From contig JASANH010000712.1 of the NCBI GenBank assembly GCA_030248295.1, positions 33,095 through 97,094 of the forward strand: DNA of 64,000 bases. Reading direction: 5' to 3'. The notes beneath the pieces are model-generated. The model worked only from the letters and a program-made list of their open reading frames with translations, was not told the DNA's origin and ran no database searches. This stretch comes from Mesodorylaimus sp. YZB2_4 (lineage: Eukaryota; Nematoda; Enoplea; Dorylaimida; Dorylaimidae). Below are positions 51,051-62,900 of the stretch, piece by piece. Position numbers and translations under genes: made by a program. The number at the start of each line of letters is the position of its first letter. The stretch's first letter is position 1.

Positions 51051-53200
51051 AGCATCGCCTATTATTGACTGGAATTTGATCAGACGGGGAGTAGCAAGAG
51101 TGACAAAGCATAAGTATGCTCAGCTGCCATAGTTGGAAGAAGTTGTGTTGCATCCCTATTAGGCCTTTTGTGTGGAGCCGAATCTGTTTTGAATCTTTTT
51201 CAAGCATGATGATGTATGCCTTTTGTCTTTCTTATGCATTTCGGTTGCTGACAATTTCAGCAATTTGAAAATGTTTAAAAGATGTTCTTCTATAAAGCAC
51301 TGCCTTTTTCTCGCCACGCACAAAAAGTCACCCATCTAGTCGCAGGCATGTTCTACAAAAAATCACCCATCTAGTCGCAGGCGTCGTCTCCGAAAACACA
51401 CACACGCACAAAGTCACCCATCTAGCCGCAGCTATGCTCTCCGAAAATTCACCTCTGGAGGGGGGTGAAAACACCCAGCCTGTTGGCGGGAAAAAACTAA
51501 GGGGTCAGGCAGAAGCCACTTTGTCAGTCAGACGTGCCTCCATCATCGAGCTAGTCAAGTCGCCTCCTGATTTTTGCTTTATTGCACTACGTGAAAAAAT
51601 GTCTCGAAGTTTGCCCCGAGTTTGTGAGTGAGTATTTATTCATGAGACGGTAGATGGGGTCTACGATGAGCCAGTGTTGGCCTGTGAGCGTATTGCTGAG
51701 CTAACAAGGGTGAAAGGGTGATAGTGCAATGCGGCCTAGTGCAACCCTAGTCCTGTGATGGGGGTTTCCTTCCCCTTTTGGTGCAGACTGCCCGGCTGCA
51801 CGTGCCCTTGCACAGGTGCTCTTCCATAGGCATGACTAAGCAAAGAGAGTCCAGATCAAATTAGATCTAACTGGTTATGTTTCCCGCCTGGATAGGTCCT
51901 TCTGACCGGCCCGCCTGGACTGCTCGTCAGTCATCATCTACTCGTCAATCGGTGCGGTTGGGACTATTCCCCCAGCTGCCCTTCTCCTGTAAGTGTTTTT
52001 TACTCACTTTTTTTTTTTTTTACCCACCTAATTTACCCGCTCGAGGACTGGCCGCGGTCGAGCACATGCAATCGTGAGCACAAGTAAAACCATTTTACAA
52101 AATAAGCTTCTACGCGTGCGCAAGAGATTAAAAGCAGTGGCCATTGTTTTGTCGCTCAACAACCAGATGAGTGTTCCACTAAATCTCTCTCTTTCTGGCT
52201 TAGCTAAGGTTAGGCTCTGGTTTCCACGTTTCTAAGTACTACTATTCCTAAGAAATACGAACTCTCCTTCAGTCTAAGCGTTGCACTGTGAACTGAGTTC
52301 AGCAAACAGAAGGTCAGTTCTGTATGTCATGAGGAACCCTTTTATTTCAGTCTCATTTGCTTCCAACATGTTGCGCCCAAGTCAAATTTGATGGTAAGTG
52401 ACAAGCAGTATTCAAATAACCAAATTTCATGAAATATGCTGCAGCAATATCTATAGTGCATTTTTCCAAGCTGTCATTCACGGTATAACATTTTAACCTC
52501 GTTTTCAGTGCACCCTCTACCTTTTATTATTTTTAAAACCTTTTTTAAAACATATCGCTTTTTTTTAAGACATGCCTTTTGTGGCGGTCAGATATGGTTT
52601 TCTAGCTTGATTTTTATCTCCCCATTAAAATCTTGTTCGATGCTAGTTCGTAGTCCTGTGAGTCTCATGCTTTTACTTCTTTTGTATGATTACCATGCAC
52701 ATGATTTTAGTCTCAATCTCCCTCGTATCCACTGTATATTGTGTTCGCAAAAGCATGCGGGAAAGATGCAAGCTTCTGCAAACGTCTCTCTAACCTCCGC
52801 TGTTATTGTGGGTCAATCTTCATATACGCCTTCCCTCTATGAACACGAGCACGTATGAACACGTTTTTCGAGTCAATTTTCCAATTTCAATCTCGCGCCG
52901 TTTTTTAAAAATTCTTAGAAAGTTGTTTCATTCTTTAAGAATACCTGTCATCGTCATTCTTGTGCAGAGACAGCTTTCAAAATGTTGAAGAAGTGATGAA
53001 TTCCACATTTTGAATTTCCCGCCATTATAAAAACAAGACCTGGGTTTTTCCGTTCATATATATATCGATATAACAGAAATTCGATGAGTCCTATGGCTCT
53101 TTTTCCTCGATGAGCCACCAAGTCAAATCCTGCAGAATTTTTCTGCGTTTCCAAATTTTTTGAGTTTTCTGTTTAAATGAACACCCTACAAAACCAAAAC
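51051..53200. other. non-coding part of Polinton B
   Basis: 51,180-52,000 is the counterpart of 42,416-43,180, including the TCACCCATCTAG repeats (51,328-51,430). A 13-base T run lies near 52,010. From about 52,000 to 53,200 I recognise nothing: AT-rich sequence with short frames and no clear motif. Confidence 0.4.
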
Positions 53201-53214
53201 TTCTAACTTTTTTA

Positions 53215-54253
53215 TCAGCCGCCACCGATCCCCGTTCCCAATGCACTCTCTGGGTACATTCTGATTTTCCAGGGTCGCCGCCAATTCGATTGCTCCCTCG
53301 ACAGGAGCTCGTTTTCTTGCTCGACTGAAATCATGTACCAGGTCGACAAGGTTGGAATTCGGAACAATTTTCCATCCATTATAATCTCTCCTCCACTAGA
53401 CCAGCCAAAATTCTTTAATTCCTCAATAAATTCCAAGAAAATGTTTGCTGCATTTCTACGTTTAGCAGGTATTCTACCGAGTAAATATTTGTCACTAAAC
53501 GGAAAGGGATCATCTGCTTCTACATCAGCAGAGGGCTCTGGTCTCTGAGTAGTGTCCTCTTCTGATTGATCGAGAGAGCGTTTTTTGACTGAAACTGATT
53601 CGAATTGGGGATATTGGCTTTCGAGAAAGTCATTGTGCAATTTCATGTATCGTCTCACAAGGGAACATCGCCAACCCTTAAGTCGAATTTTGAAAAACCA
53701 AAAATTGTGACATGTTCCTGGGTGTAAAAAAAGCTCTGTGCAAAATAATAGAGGCGTCTGGCCAACTGGTCAGTTTTGGTCAGCGCGAAGAGTACAGTGA
53801 AATTTTCAAATTCTGCTGGATTTTTTTGGTTTTCCCAGCAAAAAACCCCAAACCCGACTGTTGGAAGCTTAAACTCGAAACTCCGAACCCAAAAATCTAG
53901 TTTGGAAAGAACTTTGCGTGTTTTTCTCAACGCTCAGCTGCCTTAACACACAAGAATTCAGGACTTCAGACGCTGACCACTGCTGACCAGCTGGCCAGAC
54001 GCCTCAAATATTCTGCACATAGCTTTCTTTTGAACCGAGAAACATATTACAATTTTTGGTTTCTTAAAGTTCGACTTAACGGTCGGCGATGTTCCCTTGT
54101 TAGAACTTGGTTATAATTTCGTAATTTGACCTCAGCAGGCACGTGTTTAGTGTCGAGAACGTTTCGTATCTTGGTATCCAGACTCACCATCTGAGGCACT
54201 GCTGATGGCACCATATGCTGAGTGAAGGTATCAGTTGCAGGAACAAGCATCAT
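53215..54253 (-). pseudogene. Polinton conserved protein interrupted by a MITE
   Basis: N-terminal part 54,253-54,100 (MMLVPATDTF ... MVSLDTKIRNVLDTK ... YNQVL) and C-terminal part 53,657-53,215 (RYMKLHND ... IPAKRRNAANIFLEFI ... GGEIIMDGKLFRIPTLSTW) are separated exactly by the MITE 53,658-54,099. Known: the YNQVL-x-R-Y start and the IPK/GEI middle occur in one protein next to Polinton structural genes. It is the counterpart of 35,590-36,132 from a different Polinton lineage. Function not established. Confidence 0.6.
53658..54099. mobile_element. 442-bp MITE with about 58-bp TIRs
   Basis: Ends CAAGGGAACATCGCC and its complement; similarity of the two ends continues through TTAAGTCGAA and AAACCAAAAATTGT for about 58 bp. 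Flanking triplets TCA and TTA suggest a 3-bp target duplication with one change. No coding capacity; a repeated GTCTGGCCAACTGGTCAG word occurs inside. Superfamily not assigned. Confidence 0.8.
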
Positions 54254-54265
54254 TTTATTTCATTC

Positions 54266-54622
54266 CTACTTGCCACCGAATAAGTTGCTAAGAAATCCAC
54301 AAGCCAAGCCGCTCAGTACGGTAGCCAGCAGCATAGGCAGAAATCCGCCTTTTTGAACCAATAGTTTTCTCTTCTTACTCAAATTTTTCAAATTGTTCCC
54401 ATAAGCCAATGCTCGTAAAATCGTTTTGTGACTGCTGAGTTGTTTCTTTTCTTTCGGTTTCAGTTTTACGTTGCCTTTAAAAACGTTACTGGCGCAATCG
54501 CACAAGCACAAAATCAGATCGTTGTCAGCGGATTCCAATAACTGACGTCGAATATTTTTCCTTGCCCTTTTAAAGGCCTCTAACAATTTATAATTACGGC
54601 GAAGACGTTTAGCAGCAACCAT
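54266..54622 (-). CDS. Polinton conserved small basic protein with C-terminal hydrophobic segment
   Basis: Intact 118-codon ORF, minus strand, 12 nt upstream of the next gene. Basic N-terminus (AAKRLRRNYKLL), CECA-like region (LCLCDCASNVFKGN), Lys-rich LKPKEKKQLSSHK, LLVQKGGFLPMLL and a hydrophobic tail ending FGGK. Known: the GNV-L-x-x-x-K-K-L-x-x-x-K ... LLVQ-GGFLP pattern is a frequent companion of Polinton capsid genes, always just before the YNQVL protein as here. The exact role is unknown; the tail suggests membrane interaction. Confidence 0.6.
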   Translation of the reverse strand: MVAAKRLRRNYKLLEAFKRARKNIRRQLLESADNDLILCLCDCASNVFKGNVKLKPKEKKQLSSHKTILRALAYGNNLKNLSKKRKLLVQKGGFLPMLLATVLSGLACGFLSNLFGGK

Positions 54623-54764
54623 TGCCTATCGTGACCGGAATTAAAAATTGACCAGAACATTTCCAAGCGCTGTTATTTATAGGCGTGTAGACTATCGTTT
54701 TCTCTCCAGGAAAAATATCTGTACGCAAACGCAAATGATCGGGCGTCTGCTGACTCAAATCCAA

Positions 54765-54979
54765 CCTTATCCGACGGACCATCGAGTTTGGAACGGCCTA
54801 TGAAGAGGACGGGAGTGCCTATACGAGCGGGAGAACAATGATCATTCGTCACCGCTTCGATTTCGTGATTGGGTTCGATGATCGAGCACAAATATTCACC
54901 AATTTCCTTCATGTGGTCGTCAAAGGCGGATACGTTCACACGGCTTATCCGCGTGAACAGGCTAGGTGGGAATCGTAAT
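54765..54979 (+). pseudogene. C-terminal part of the 40.3-kb protein, copy B
   Basis: Nearly identical to the last 70 codons of 39,945-40,271 (RRTIEFGTAYEEDG to ARWES stop). The first 38 codons are replaced by unrelated sequence at a breakpoint near 54,765, which marks one edge of the A/B homology. Confidence 0.55.
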
Positions 54980-55373
54980 TTTTGTTGTTTCTTTGAGATA
55001 CTGTACAGTAATGATGTGCCTTCGCGTTTTGTGTGTGATGTATGTTCTTGTTATTCTCGCATAATGATATCATATTTTAGTGTAGAATACACGAGTCTGG
55101 TATCAACTTGTTGGCTGGCCACTCATACTGCCTCCCACAAAGTCACCATGACTGTACTGTAAGCCTGGCATAATGTATACAAGTCTAAAGGCATTTTGAA
55201 ATGGGACCTAGAATGAGCGAGTTTAAATAGGTGATGCGCCATTTCGAATTCAAGTGCATGGGATGTTCAGGCAGCACTTTTGAATATTTTTGAAGTACAT
55301 CCGAGCAACTAAGCGACTATAAAAGCGGAGTCGCTGTTACTTTCAATCACTGTCAGCTTTGTTCTCTCTGGGA

Positions 55374-55740
55374 ATGGCCGGTTTGGTAACGAGTCAAGTT
55401 GTCAGGGATTTGATTTTGTGAAGCATTGGTGACGCTGGTCCGCCACCTAATCAACGCATGGGCCATACGTCGGGTAGTTCGCCATTGGTATCACATGGCA
55501 GAGAATTGTGGCATTCTACGCCTTGGTTGCCCACTACGCCCGATTCGCCCCTACAAATGCCGAGTTTCTGATTCATCTATTGGTTTCCCATTTTAACACA
55601 ACTACGGACGTGGATCGAGAATCGTACTTGGGATGATTTCCTAATGTTCCAGACTGATTGTAGCCCAACAGTCAAAAATGTACTCGTACTGACCATGCTG
55701 TGCACTGCCATACTTTTGCTTTCCGTGTTCGCCCAGTGAT
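55374..55740 (+). pseudogene. small membrane-helix protein, copy B of 39.2-39.5 kb
   Basis: MAGLVTSQVVRDLIL then TGA (Trp codon lost), with further frame changes. The C-terminal helix VLTMLCTAILLLSVFAQ is intact near 55,690-55,738. Same gene as 39,190-39,549. Confidence 0.5.
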
Positions 55741-55810
55741 CATGACGTATCCGTTTACCTGAGTGCTCATTTCCATATAATGAATGTGCATGTGCTCGGA
55801 CCAGAATAAA

Positions 55811-56160
55811 ATGGATTCAGCTCAACGTGAGGTGGACGGAAGCTCCCGCTTCCGCTGTAGGTCAGAGCATAGGAAAAAGATCATCGGCAGTATTATCTTC
55901 TGGTGATCATGACCGTTTTGGGAAGCACCTTACCTTTCGTGCCATCACCCAAGGAAATTATCAAGGGACGACCAAATCGACTACAAAATACCACCTTGCT
56001 CCCGGCTGCTGATAAACAGATTTGTTTCACCAACCAAACGGGCGGTCTGTTTGCCACCTATCACAAATGCAGTATGAAAACTTCCAATCATTGCCAGCGA
56101 CAAATGATTTTGAAAAGATATAAGATTAAATCATGTTTTGTCACATGCTTTCTGCGTTAG
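55811..56160 (+). pseudogene. small membrane protein, copy B of 38.7-39.1 kb
   Basis: ATG 55,811, open for about 36 codons, then a one-base deletion in the start of the membrane helix (near 55,900). From 55,903 the old frame continues open to 56,160. Copy A is broken at other places (two stops), so the intact ancestral frame can be inferred from comparison. Confidence 0.5.
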
Positions 56161-56260
56161 CCTCTGCTTATGGAATGTGTAGTTGATAAGAATAAAAGTA
56201 TACAAGTTTATTTGTCATTTTCACGGTAACCAGCATCCGAGCACACTGATTTTAAGCCTG

Positions 56261-56675
56261 TCAGAACATATCATCCATGCCTGTCACATCCATGCCTTTA
56301 GACAAATACATTTTCAAAGCGTCCATGTTACTAGCATAGGCTTCTCTGTCCAATCTCATAGACACAACTAAAATGCTCTCATTCCTGTCACTGTGACATA
56401 TCACGTCCATATTTTCATAACCGTGCAACATCATAATGTTCAAGCAAGCAAAATATACTGGCGTAAACGGTTTCACTTTCCACTTGTCATTCTCCTGCTC
56501 CAAATAGAAGTTGCTTTTTTTCTTGGCGATCTCTCCCACAGTCTTCAATTTCCCCATGCTGGGTTGCCAAACTGACTTGACCAAAACCGGCCACTTGCCA
56601 CCGTGTTGATTCTTCATAATGGCATCCGGAGTTCCAGCCAACAGGGCGTTGAATTCGGGTAGTACGGGCGGTAGT
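56261..56675 (-). CDS. Polinton P1 protein, copy B, N-terminus lost
   Basis: Open minus-strand frame from LPEFNALLAGTPDAIMKN to MDDMF stop, homologous to codons about 35-163 of 38,167-38,658. The N-terminus and promoter are lost at the breakpoint near 56,675, where a 147-bp stretch of unknown origin leads into the gypsy copy. The body is unbroken in both copies. Confidence 0.55.
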
Positions 56676-56821
56676 ATGAATGATACCTTGCCGGATTTGG
56701 CTTATCGGGTCGACATTCCCTTTGCGAGTGCTGCGTTGGAACAGGTTCGCTCTCGTGCGTCTCCTGGTTCTGACGTGGAGCAGCCTCGTGGTTTCCGGTT
56801 TTTCTGTCCTGGTCGTCGCCA

Positions 56822-59800
56822 CTCCACGTCCGTTCGCTTCAAAATCGTGATTTGTCGTGGCGGTCCTGGATCCGCGGCCACTTGAGCGATATCTGCTGGC
56901 CAATGGAAATCGTTATCAGGCGGAGCCCAGTCAACCACCTCACCATCGTCCCCCACGTAAAATTCGTTCCTTTCGAGCTGCTCCACCAAATCGGACAGCC
57001 TGGCACTTTCCCATGCATCATTGATCAGATCCATATGCGGAATTCGACTGAGTATATCGGCATTGGCGTTGAGACGACCAGGCCGATATTCGACTGTAAA
57101 ATTATACGACTGCAACTTCAGCATCAATTGCCCCAACGGTCCCTCATTGATCTTCCTCGTAAACCATTTGACCAATTGCGCATGATCCGTATACACGATG
57201 AACCGAACCAGGGCCAGATAGTGATGCCACCGCGTGACCGCCCAAAGGATAGCTGCAGCCTCCTGGGCCGGTACACTGTAATTCAGTTCCGACGCTTTCA
57301 TCTTCCGTGACGCGAATTCGATAGGCCATTGCTCATCCGGTTGAGCCGGGTCATACTGCTCGAGCACCGCACCAAATGCCAAGCCACTCGCATCAGTCGT
57401 AACAGCGAATGGCAAGTCAAAATCGGGATACCTGAGCACTGGCGGCGTCGTCAATCGGCTTTTCAAATGATCGAAAGCGTGCTGGTGCACTTCTCCCCAA
57501 TATGATCTCTCCTCTGGTGGGCGTCCATCCATCATGAGATCGTACAACGGCTTCGAAATTCGAGCGTACGATGGAATGAACATTCGATAGTAGCCAGCCA
57601 ACCCCAAAAACGAGTATAATTGTTTGGCCGTTTGTGGCACTGGCCACCGCCTAATCACTTCGATTTTCGATGGCAGCGGACTGATTCCTTCGCGACTGAC
57701 CGAATGGCCGAGATAATGCACTTCCGACAAGCCGAACGAACATTTCTTAGCCTGCAATTTCAAATTGGCCTGGCGAAATCGATCGAAAATCAGCCGCAAA
57801 TGCCGACAGTGTTCCTCCATATTCGGACTAAAAACGATGACATCATCGATATATGCCATGCAAATGCTCCACGTCAATCCGTTCAACATCATTTCCATTA
57901 GCCGCTGGAAACACGCAGGGCCATTGATCACCCCATATGGCATAACCGTAAATTGATAGAATCCGAATTGCGTACAAAATGCCGTCCTATCCGCCGTTTC
58001 TGGATCCAGTGGGATTTGATGATACCCACTGGCCGCATCCAAAGTCGAAAAAACTGCCGAACCTTTGAGAGTGCTGAGCACGTCAGGGATCTGCGGCAAC
58101 GGATAAACGTCTTGCTTCGTTTGCTTATTGACTTCCCGAAAATCGATACAGAACCGAATACCACCATCTTTCTTCTTGACCATCACGACCGGGGAAGCAT
58201 AGGCTGAGTACGATGGCTCGATAATACCCGCATCCAAATACGTGGACAACCATTCGCGCACTTTAGGGATTAGTGGCGGAGCCACGCGACGAGCCGGCTG
58301 CTTGACAGGCGGGTGATTGCCAGTATCGATTCGATGTTGGACCAAACTCGTCTTCGTCAAATGCGAATCGTGAAACGCAAAAATATCGACATTATCGCTG
58401 ATGACTGCACGCAGCATCGCCTTGTGTTCCTCCGAGCACTGTTCGTTAATGACCACTCGTTCCAACACGCCTTGCGCATGTTCCCTGGACCCAATCCGAG
58501 GCGCCTCGACCACCGTTGCCGATTCGTTAGCCTTGTTGTTAGAGGAAAGCCCAGAGGGCTGGCAAGACTGCACCGCAACGTGACGAACTGTGGCAGACGC
58601 TTCCTGATCGTGTCGGGACACTGATGGAACCATCGAAACGGGCGTATCCTGTTGCGACCGATACACAAATGGGTCAGGCAAGTACGCGTCCATCAAAACT
58701 CCTGAAACCGTTCTTTTTTCCGTTGACAAGTTATAAACAGGTACCTTAAACGTGGGTCCCAAATCGTCCTTTGTCCATATGCCACGCGGCACGACCACGT
58801 CGAGACCGACTCTCGTGTGCGGGCTCTGATCGAAATATAGCGCCACTGGATCGTGCACATTCAAGGCATTCAACGACACTTCGACTTGTACTTGAGTTCG
58901 AGGCGGGATCTCGACTTGCTGGGCCACGACTTTCAAATTTCCCACTGCCGCATCTGGCGAGCTGTTAGCATACGGTATTTCGACTCCCTTCAATAGACCC
59001 GCACAATACGCAACCGATCGCTTGCTTTCCGATAGCGTGTGCTGGTATCGATTATTGATATCCTGTCCGATAAGCATAGTGACCAGACCCCGAGGGTCGT
59101 GAAGCAGGGCCACTTCGTGCAACACAGTCTTTGTCCCAAACGTAAGATAAACATACCTTGTGCCTAACACTCGAGGTGTGTCATTGTCGATCGATCGAAA
59201 TGTCAGCGGGCACTTCTCCACTGACCCATCCCAATCCGGATGGATCTCGGCATACAGTTTGTCCGAAATCAACGAAGCATGCGCTCCCGAATCAATAATC
59301 GCTTGTACGCGTCGTCCATCGATTCCAATGATAATTTCTGGCGATTCTCGTCGTTGCAAGGGCTGCAACACTGGCTTGTCCAACACGACTGCTCGCACCG
59401 CGTTGAGTTGTCGAAACGCTATCCGCCGATTCTGTTCGTCTTCCGCAAACACCCACGAAGGCTTTACCGCATCTGATGGAATTTCGTGTGGCGGAACCAC
59501 GAAAACCTTCTCTGGGAACGATGCCACTGGCTCGACAACGGGTTCCAATCGTTCGACTACCTCAGGCGACAACTGGGGCGGCAACTGTCGTGACTCGGCC
59601 ATCACAAAATTGACATGGGCCTGATTCGATTGCGCAGCCTGCACTGGCGATTGCTGCTGAGCAGCGGCAGAAGGACCCCGTGGACCCCCCTGCGCAGACG
59701 TTTGCGACGAATACGATTGTTGTTGTTGCCCTCCGACCTGCCCTCTCCAACGCTGGGCGTCGGCCATGTCGTCTTGATAATAATTTGGACATCGAAAAGG

Positions 59801-59920
59801 ACCATGGCCAGGGTTCCGATTGCACCACGAACACGGTGGGCGTCGCGGACAATGAGCAGCAATATGACCCCACTCATGACACTCCTTACACTGCATCTGC
59901 TCGACAAACCTTGGAACTGG
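56822..59920 (-). CDS. pol: Ty3/gypsy Gag(NC)-Pol, dUTPase family, minus-strand copy (partial)
   Basis: Minus-strand frame from ATG 59,896, with coding continuing upstream to 59,920. Nucleocapsid knuckle CKECHEWGHIAAHC at residues 3-16; Gln/Ser linker; aspartic protease IIDSGAHASLIS near residue 200; RT with MVKKKDGGIRFCIDFR, YQFTVMPYG and active-site YIDD near residue 680; RNase H with TTDASGLAFGAVLEQ near 840 and YTDHAQLVKW. Reading is open for 1,030 codons and all catalytic motifs are present. At 56,822 homology to the other copy ends inside the tether after RNase H, and a 147-bp unknown stretch follows. Gag upstream of the knuckle, dUTPase and integrase are missing. Confidence 0.8.
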
Positions 59921-59934
59921 AAAAAAAAAAAAAA
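59921..59934. other. A14 tract at the junction of two inverted gypsy copies
   Basis: Fourteen A residues separate the minus-strand copy (ending in the nucleocapsid region) from the plus-strand copy (beginning in mid-RT). Neither copy has an A tract at its matching position, so the tract belongs to the junction. Confidence 0.7.
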
Positions 59935-62900
59935 GGCCATTCGGTCAGTCGCGAAGGAATCAGTCCGCTGCCATCGAAAATCGAAGTGATTAGGCGGTGG
60001 CCAGTGCCACAAACGGCCAAACAATTATACTCGTTTTTGGGGTTGGCTGGCTACTATCGAATGTTCATTCCATCGTACGCTCGAATTTCGAAGCCGTTGT
60101 ACGATCTCATGATGGATGGACGCCCGCCAGAAGAGAGATCATATTGGGGAGAAGTGCACCAGCACGCTTTCGATCATTTGAAAAGCCGATTGACGACGCC
60201 GCCAGTGCTCAGGTATCCCGATTTTGAACTGCCATTCGCTGTTACGACTGATGCGAGTGGTTTGGCATTTGGTGCGGTGCTCGAGCAGTATGACCCGGCT
60301 CGGCCGGATGAGCGGTGGCCTATCGAATTCGCGTCACGGAAAATGAAAGCATCGGAACTGAATTACAGTGTACCGGCCCAGGAGGCTGCAGCTATCGTTT
60401 GGGCGGTCACGCGGTGGCATCACTATCTGGCCCTGGTTCGGTTCATCGTGTATACGGATCATGCGCAATTGGTCAAATGGTTTACAAGGAAGATCAATGA
60501 GGGACCATTGGGACAGTTGACGCTGAAGCTGCAGTCGTATAATTTTACAGTCGAATATCGGCCTGGTCGTCTCAACGCCAATGCCGATATACTCAGTCGA
60601 ATTCCGCATATGGACCTGATCAATGACGCATGGGAAAGTGCCGGGCTCTCCGATTTGGTGGAGCAGCTCGAAAGGAACGAATTTTACGTCGGGGACGATG
60701 GTGAGGTGGTTGACCGGGCTCCGCCTGATAACGATTTGCATCGGCCAGCAGATATCGCTCAAGTGGCCGCGGATCCGGGGCCACCACGACAAATTACGAT
60801 TTTGAAGCGAACGGATGCCGACTGGCGACGACCAGGGCAGAAAATTTCGTTCTGGCCCACTGTGCGAACGTACGAAATTGACGAGGATGACGAAATTCCC
60901 ATTCATCCCGATTTGCAATCAATTAATGCGAAGTGGCCGAAACGGGTCAGGGAATGGCATATCACAAGGTTGAAGCAAGTGGGTCACGTATTGGGTACTA
61001 CGTTTGGCCCTGTCTTATCGGATCGGTATCAAGTCGATAATTTTTATCCCTATCGAATTCATCTGAAGGTGCGGTCGCCAGCTCGCTATTTGACGTATCG
61101 GCTGCAATTTCCGGTTACGCCAGATGGTATCGTCGACATTGATCATTTGACGCATACTGAGCAATTGGCATTGCGAACCGCGCTGCCCCCGATCGTGGAA
61201 GAAACTGAACAAATCGAGATCGATGACCAACCTCAGGTTGCATTCGCAGGCCTGACAGCACCTATGGTCGCGCCCGATCGGTTGACTAATGAGCACGTGG
61301 TAAGTACGATGCAGACGTTGATAACGCAAACTATGGTTTCAGAACGAGTAGAGGTGCGAGTGGGATGTGGACGCAATCGGGAGCAGGAATCTGTTCAAGT
61401 CCAGGAGCAGCAATTGGCTCCGCAGGTTCAAGACAACGACCCCCCGCTTATTATTTTCGAGGACACGACCGACAGTGGTGACGATTCATCGGATACGGAT
61501 TCATCTACAGTATTGACGGATGAAGAGTTTGTAGCTAAGGTATTTGAAATTGACGTGGGTACCCCGGCTCAGTCGGAAATCGATCGTGAGCGGTATTTGT
61601 GCTATGTTTTGCTGTCTGATCACGCCAAGCCGCCTAGACGAGAATCGGCCGAAGCGGCGGGGTATGATCTGGTCAGTGCGTATTCGTACGTTATCCCGCC
61701 AAACGACAAAGCGTTGTGCAAAACCGACTTGGCCGTGCAGATGCCCTCGGGGTGTTATGGACGTATTGCGCCTCGTTCAGGATTGGCCAGCAAGCACATG
61801 ATCGCTGTGGGTGCGGGTGTTATCGATCCCGACTATCGAGGTAACATTATGGTTCTTTTGTTTAATCACGGTTCTGAGCCATTTAAGATCGCGGCCGGGG
61901 ATCGTATTGCTCAATTGATTTTGGAACGCAATGCGACGCCTGACCCAAAACAGGTATCGAGTTTGGACAAGACAATTCGAGGTAACGCAGGATTTGGGTC
62001 GACGGGTATCGCCAATTGGCAAACGGTACCGTTATGGATCAACGATCAACCAGACATGTCCAATGGCAGGATAGCTTCGCCGATTTCTGACGACTCTCGG
62101 AGTCAAAATGGCAAGATAGCTTCGCCATCGGAGGAACAAATCGATCGCGCCGATATTCAATGTGCTATGGTTTTGCGGGGACGAATCGATGCGCCCTCGC
62201 AACCGGGAACGTCAGCGGAGGATTGGGTGGCTGCAGGCCATCAATATCGATCGTTCGCACTGTCATCGCGAAAGGATGCACTCGTGGCAACAAAACCGAA
62301 ATCGTTTCTAGCTGCTTTTCGTGTCTCAGACACTTCGCCTGACGACGAATATGGCTTTGGTTCGTGTACACCATCGGAAGACGATCTGCCCCTGGTCGCC
62401 AATGATTTGCTGCCGAATCGTGATCTATTTCGACAGGCGCAACGAGGTGACCCTGCTCTGCAGGATATTATCGATGGGCTCAGTGGTACCTTGCCAGAAT
62501 CGCCGGAAGCTCGCCAGTCAGTGCAGCAGCAAATGAAACATTATACGTTGGATAAAGACGGTATGCTGTTATATCAAAGGTCGTTTCGCAAGCCGAGTCG
62601 ACAAGTTCATGTGGTGGTGGTGCCTCGTCGGTATCGAAAACTTGTCTTTTTGGCCCATCACAATGCCCCGGATCGGACAACGGATCACCCAGCTTCGGGT
62701 CGAATGCTCACGACCATGAGACCACTGTATCACTGGGATACGATGACCTCGGATGTGGTTCGCTGGTGTGCAGCTTGTTTGACGTGTAAATTACGGAAAC
62801 CTGATTGTGTTAATCGACGCCCGCCGTTGACGCCTATTCCAGTGCCGTCTGCGCCATTTTTGTTTTGGGCTGTCGACTCTATGGGTCCGTTCAAAGTCAC

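Larger units (their letters stand above)
48988..56680 (-). mobile_element. Polinton copy B, partial, inverted and mosaic
   Basis: 48,988-52,000 matches 42,415-45,250 of copy A in reverse, and 54,765-56,680 matches 38,200-40,160 in reverse. The middle (52,000-54,765) is different and carries Polinton genes on the minus strand. No TIR is present. It has its own SINE (49,343-49,512) and MITE (53,658-54,099). Differences from copy A are scattered substitutions, so it is not a sequencing duplicate of the same locus. Confidence 0.75.

Noticed and set aside
59562..60024. Minus-strand ORF running across the A14 tract as a fusion protein
   Set aside because: It is an off-frame read of the inverted junction and passes through poly-Phe from the A tract; the real frames are those of the two gypsy copies.
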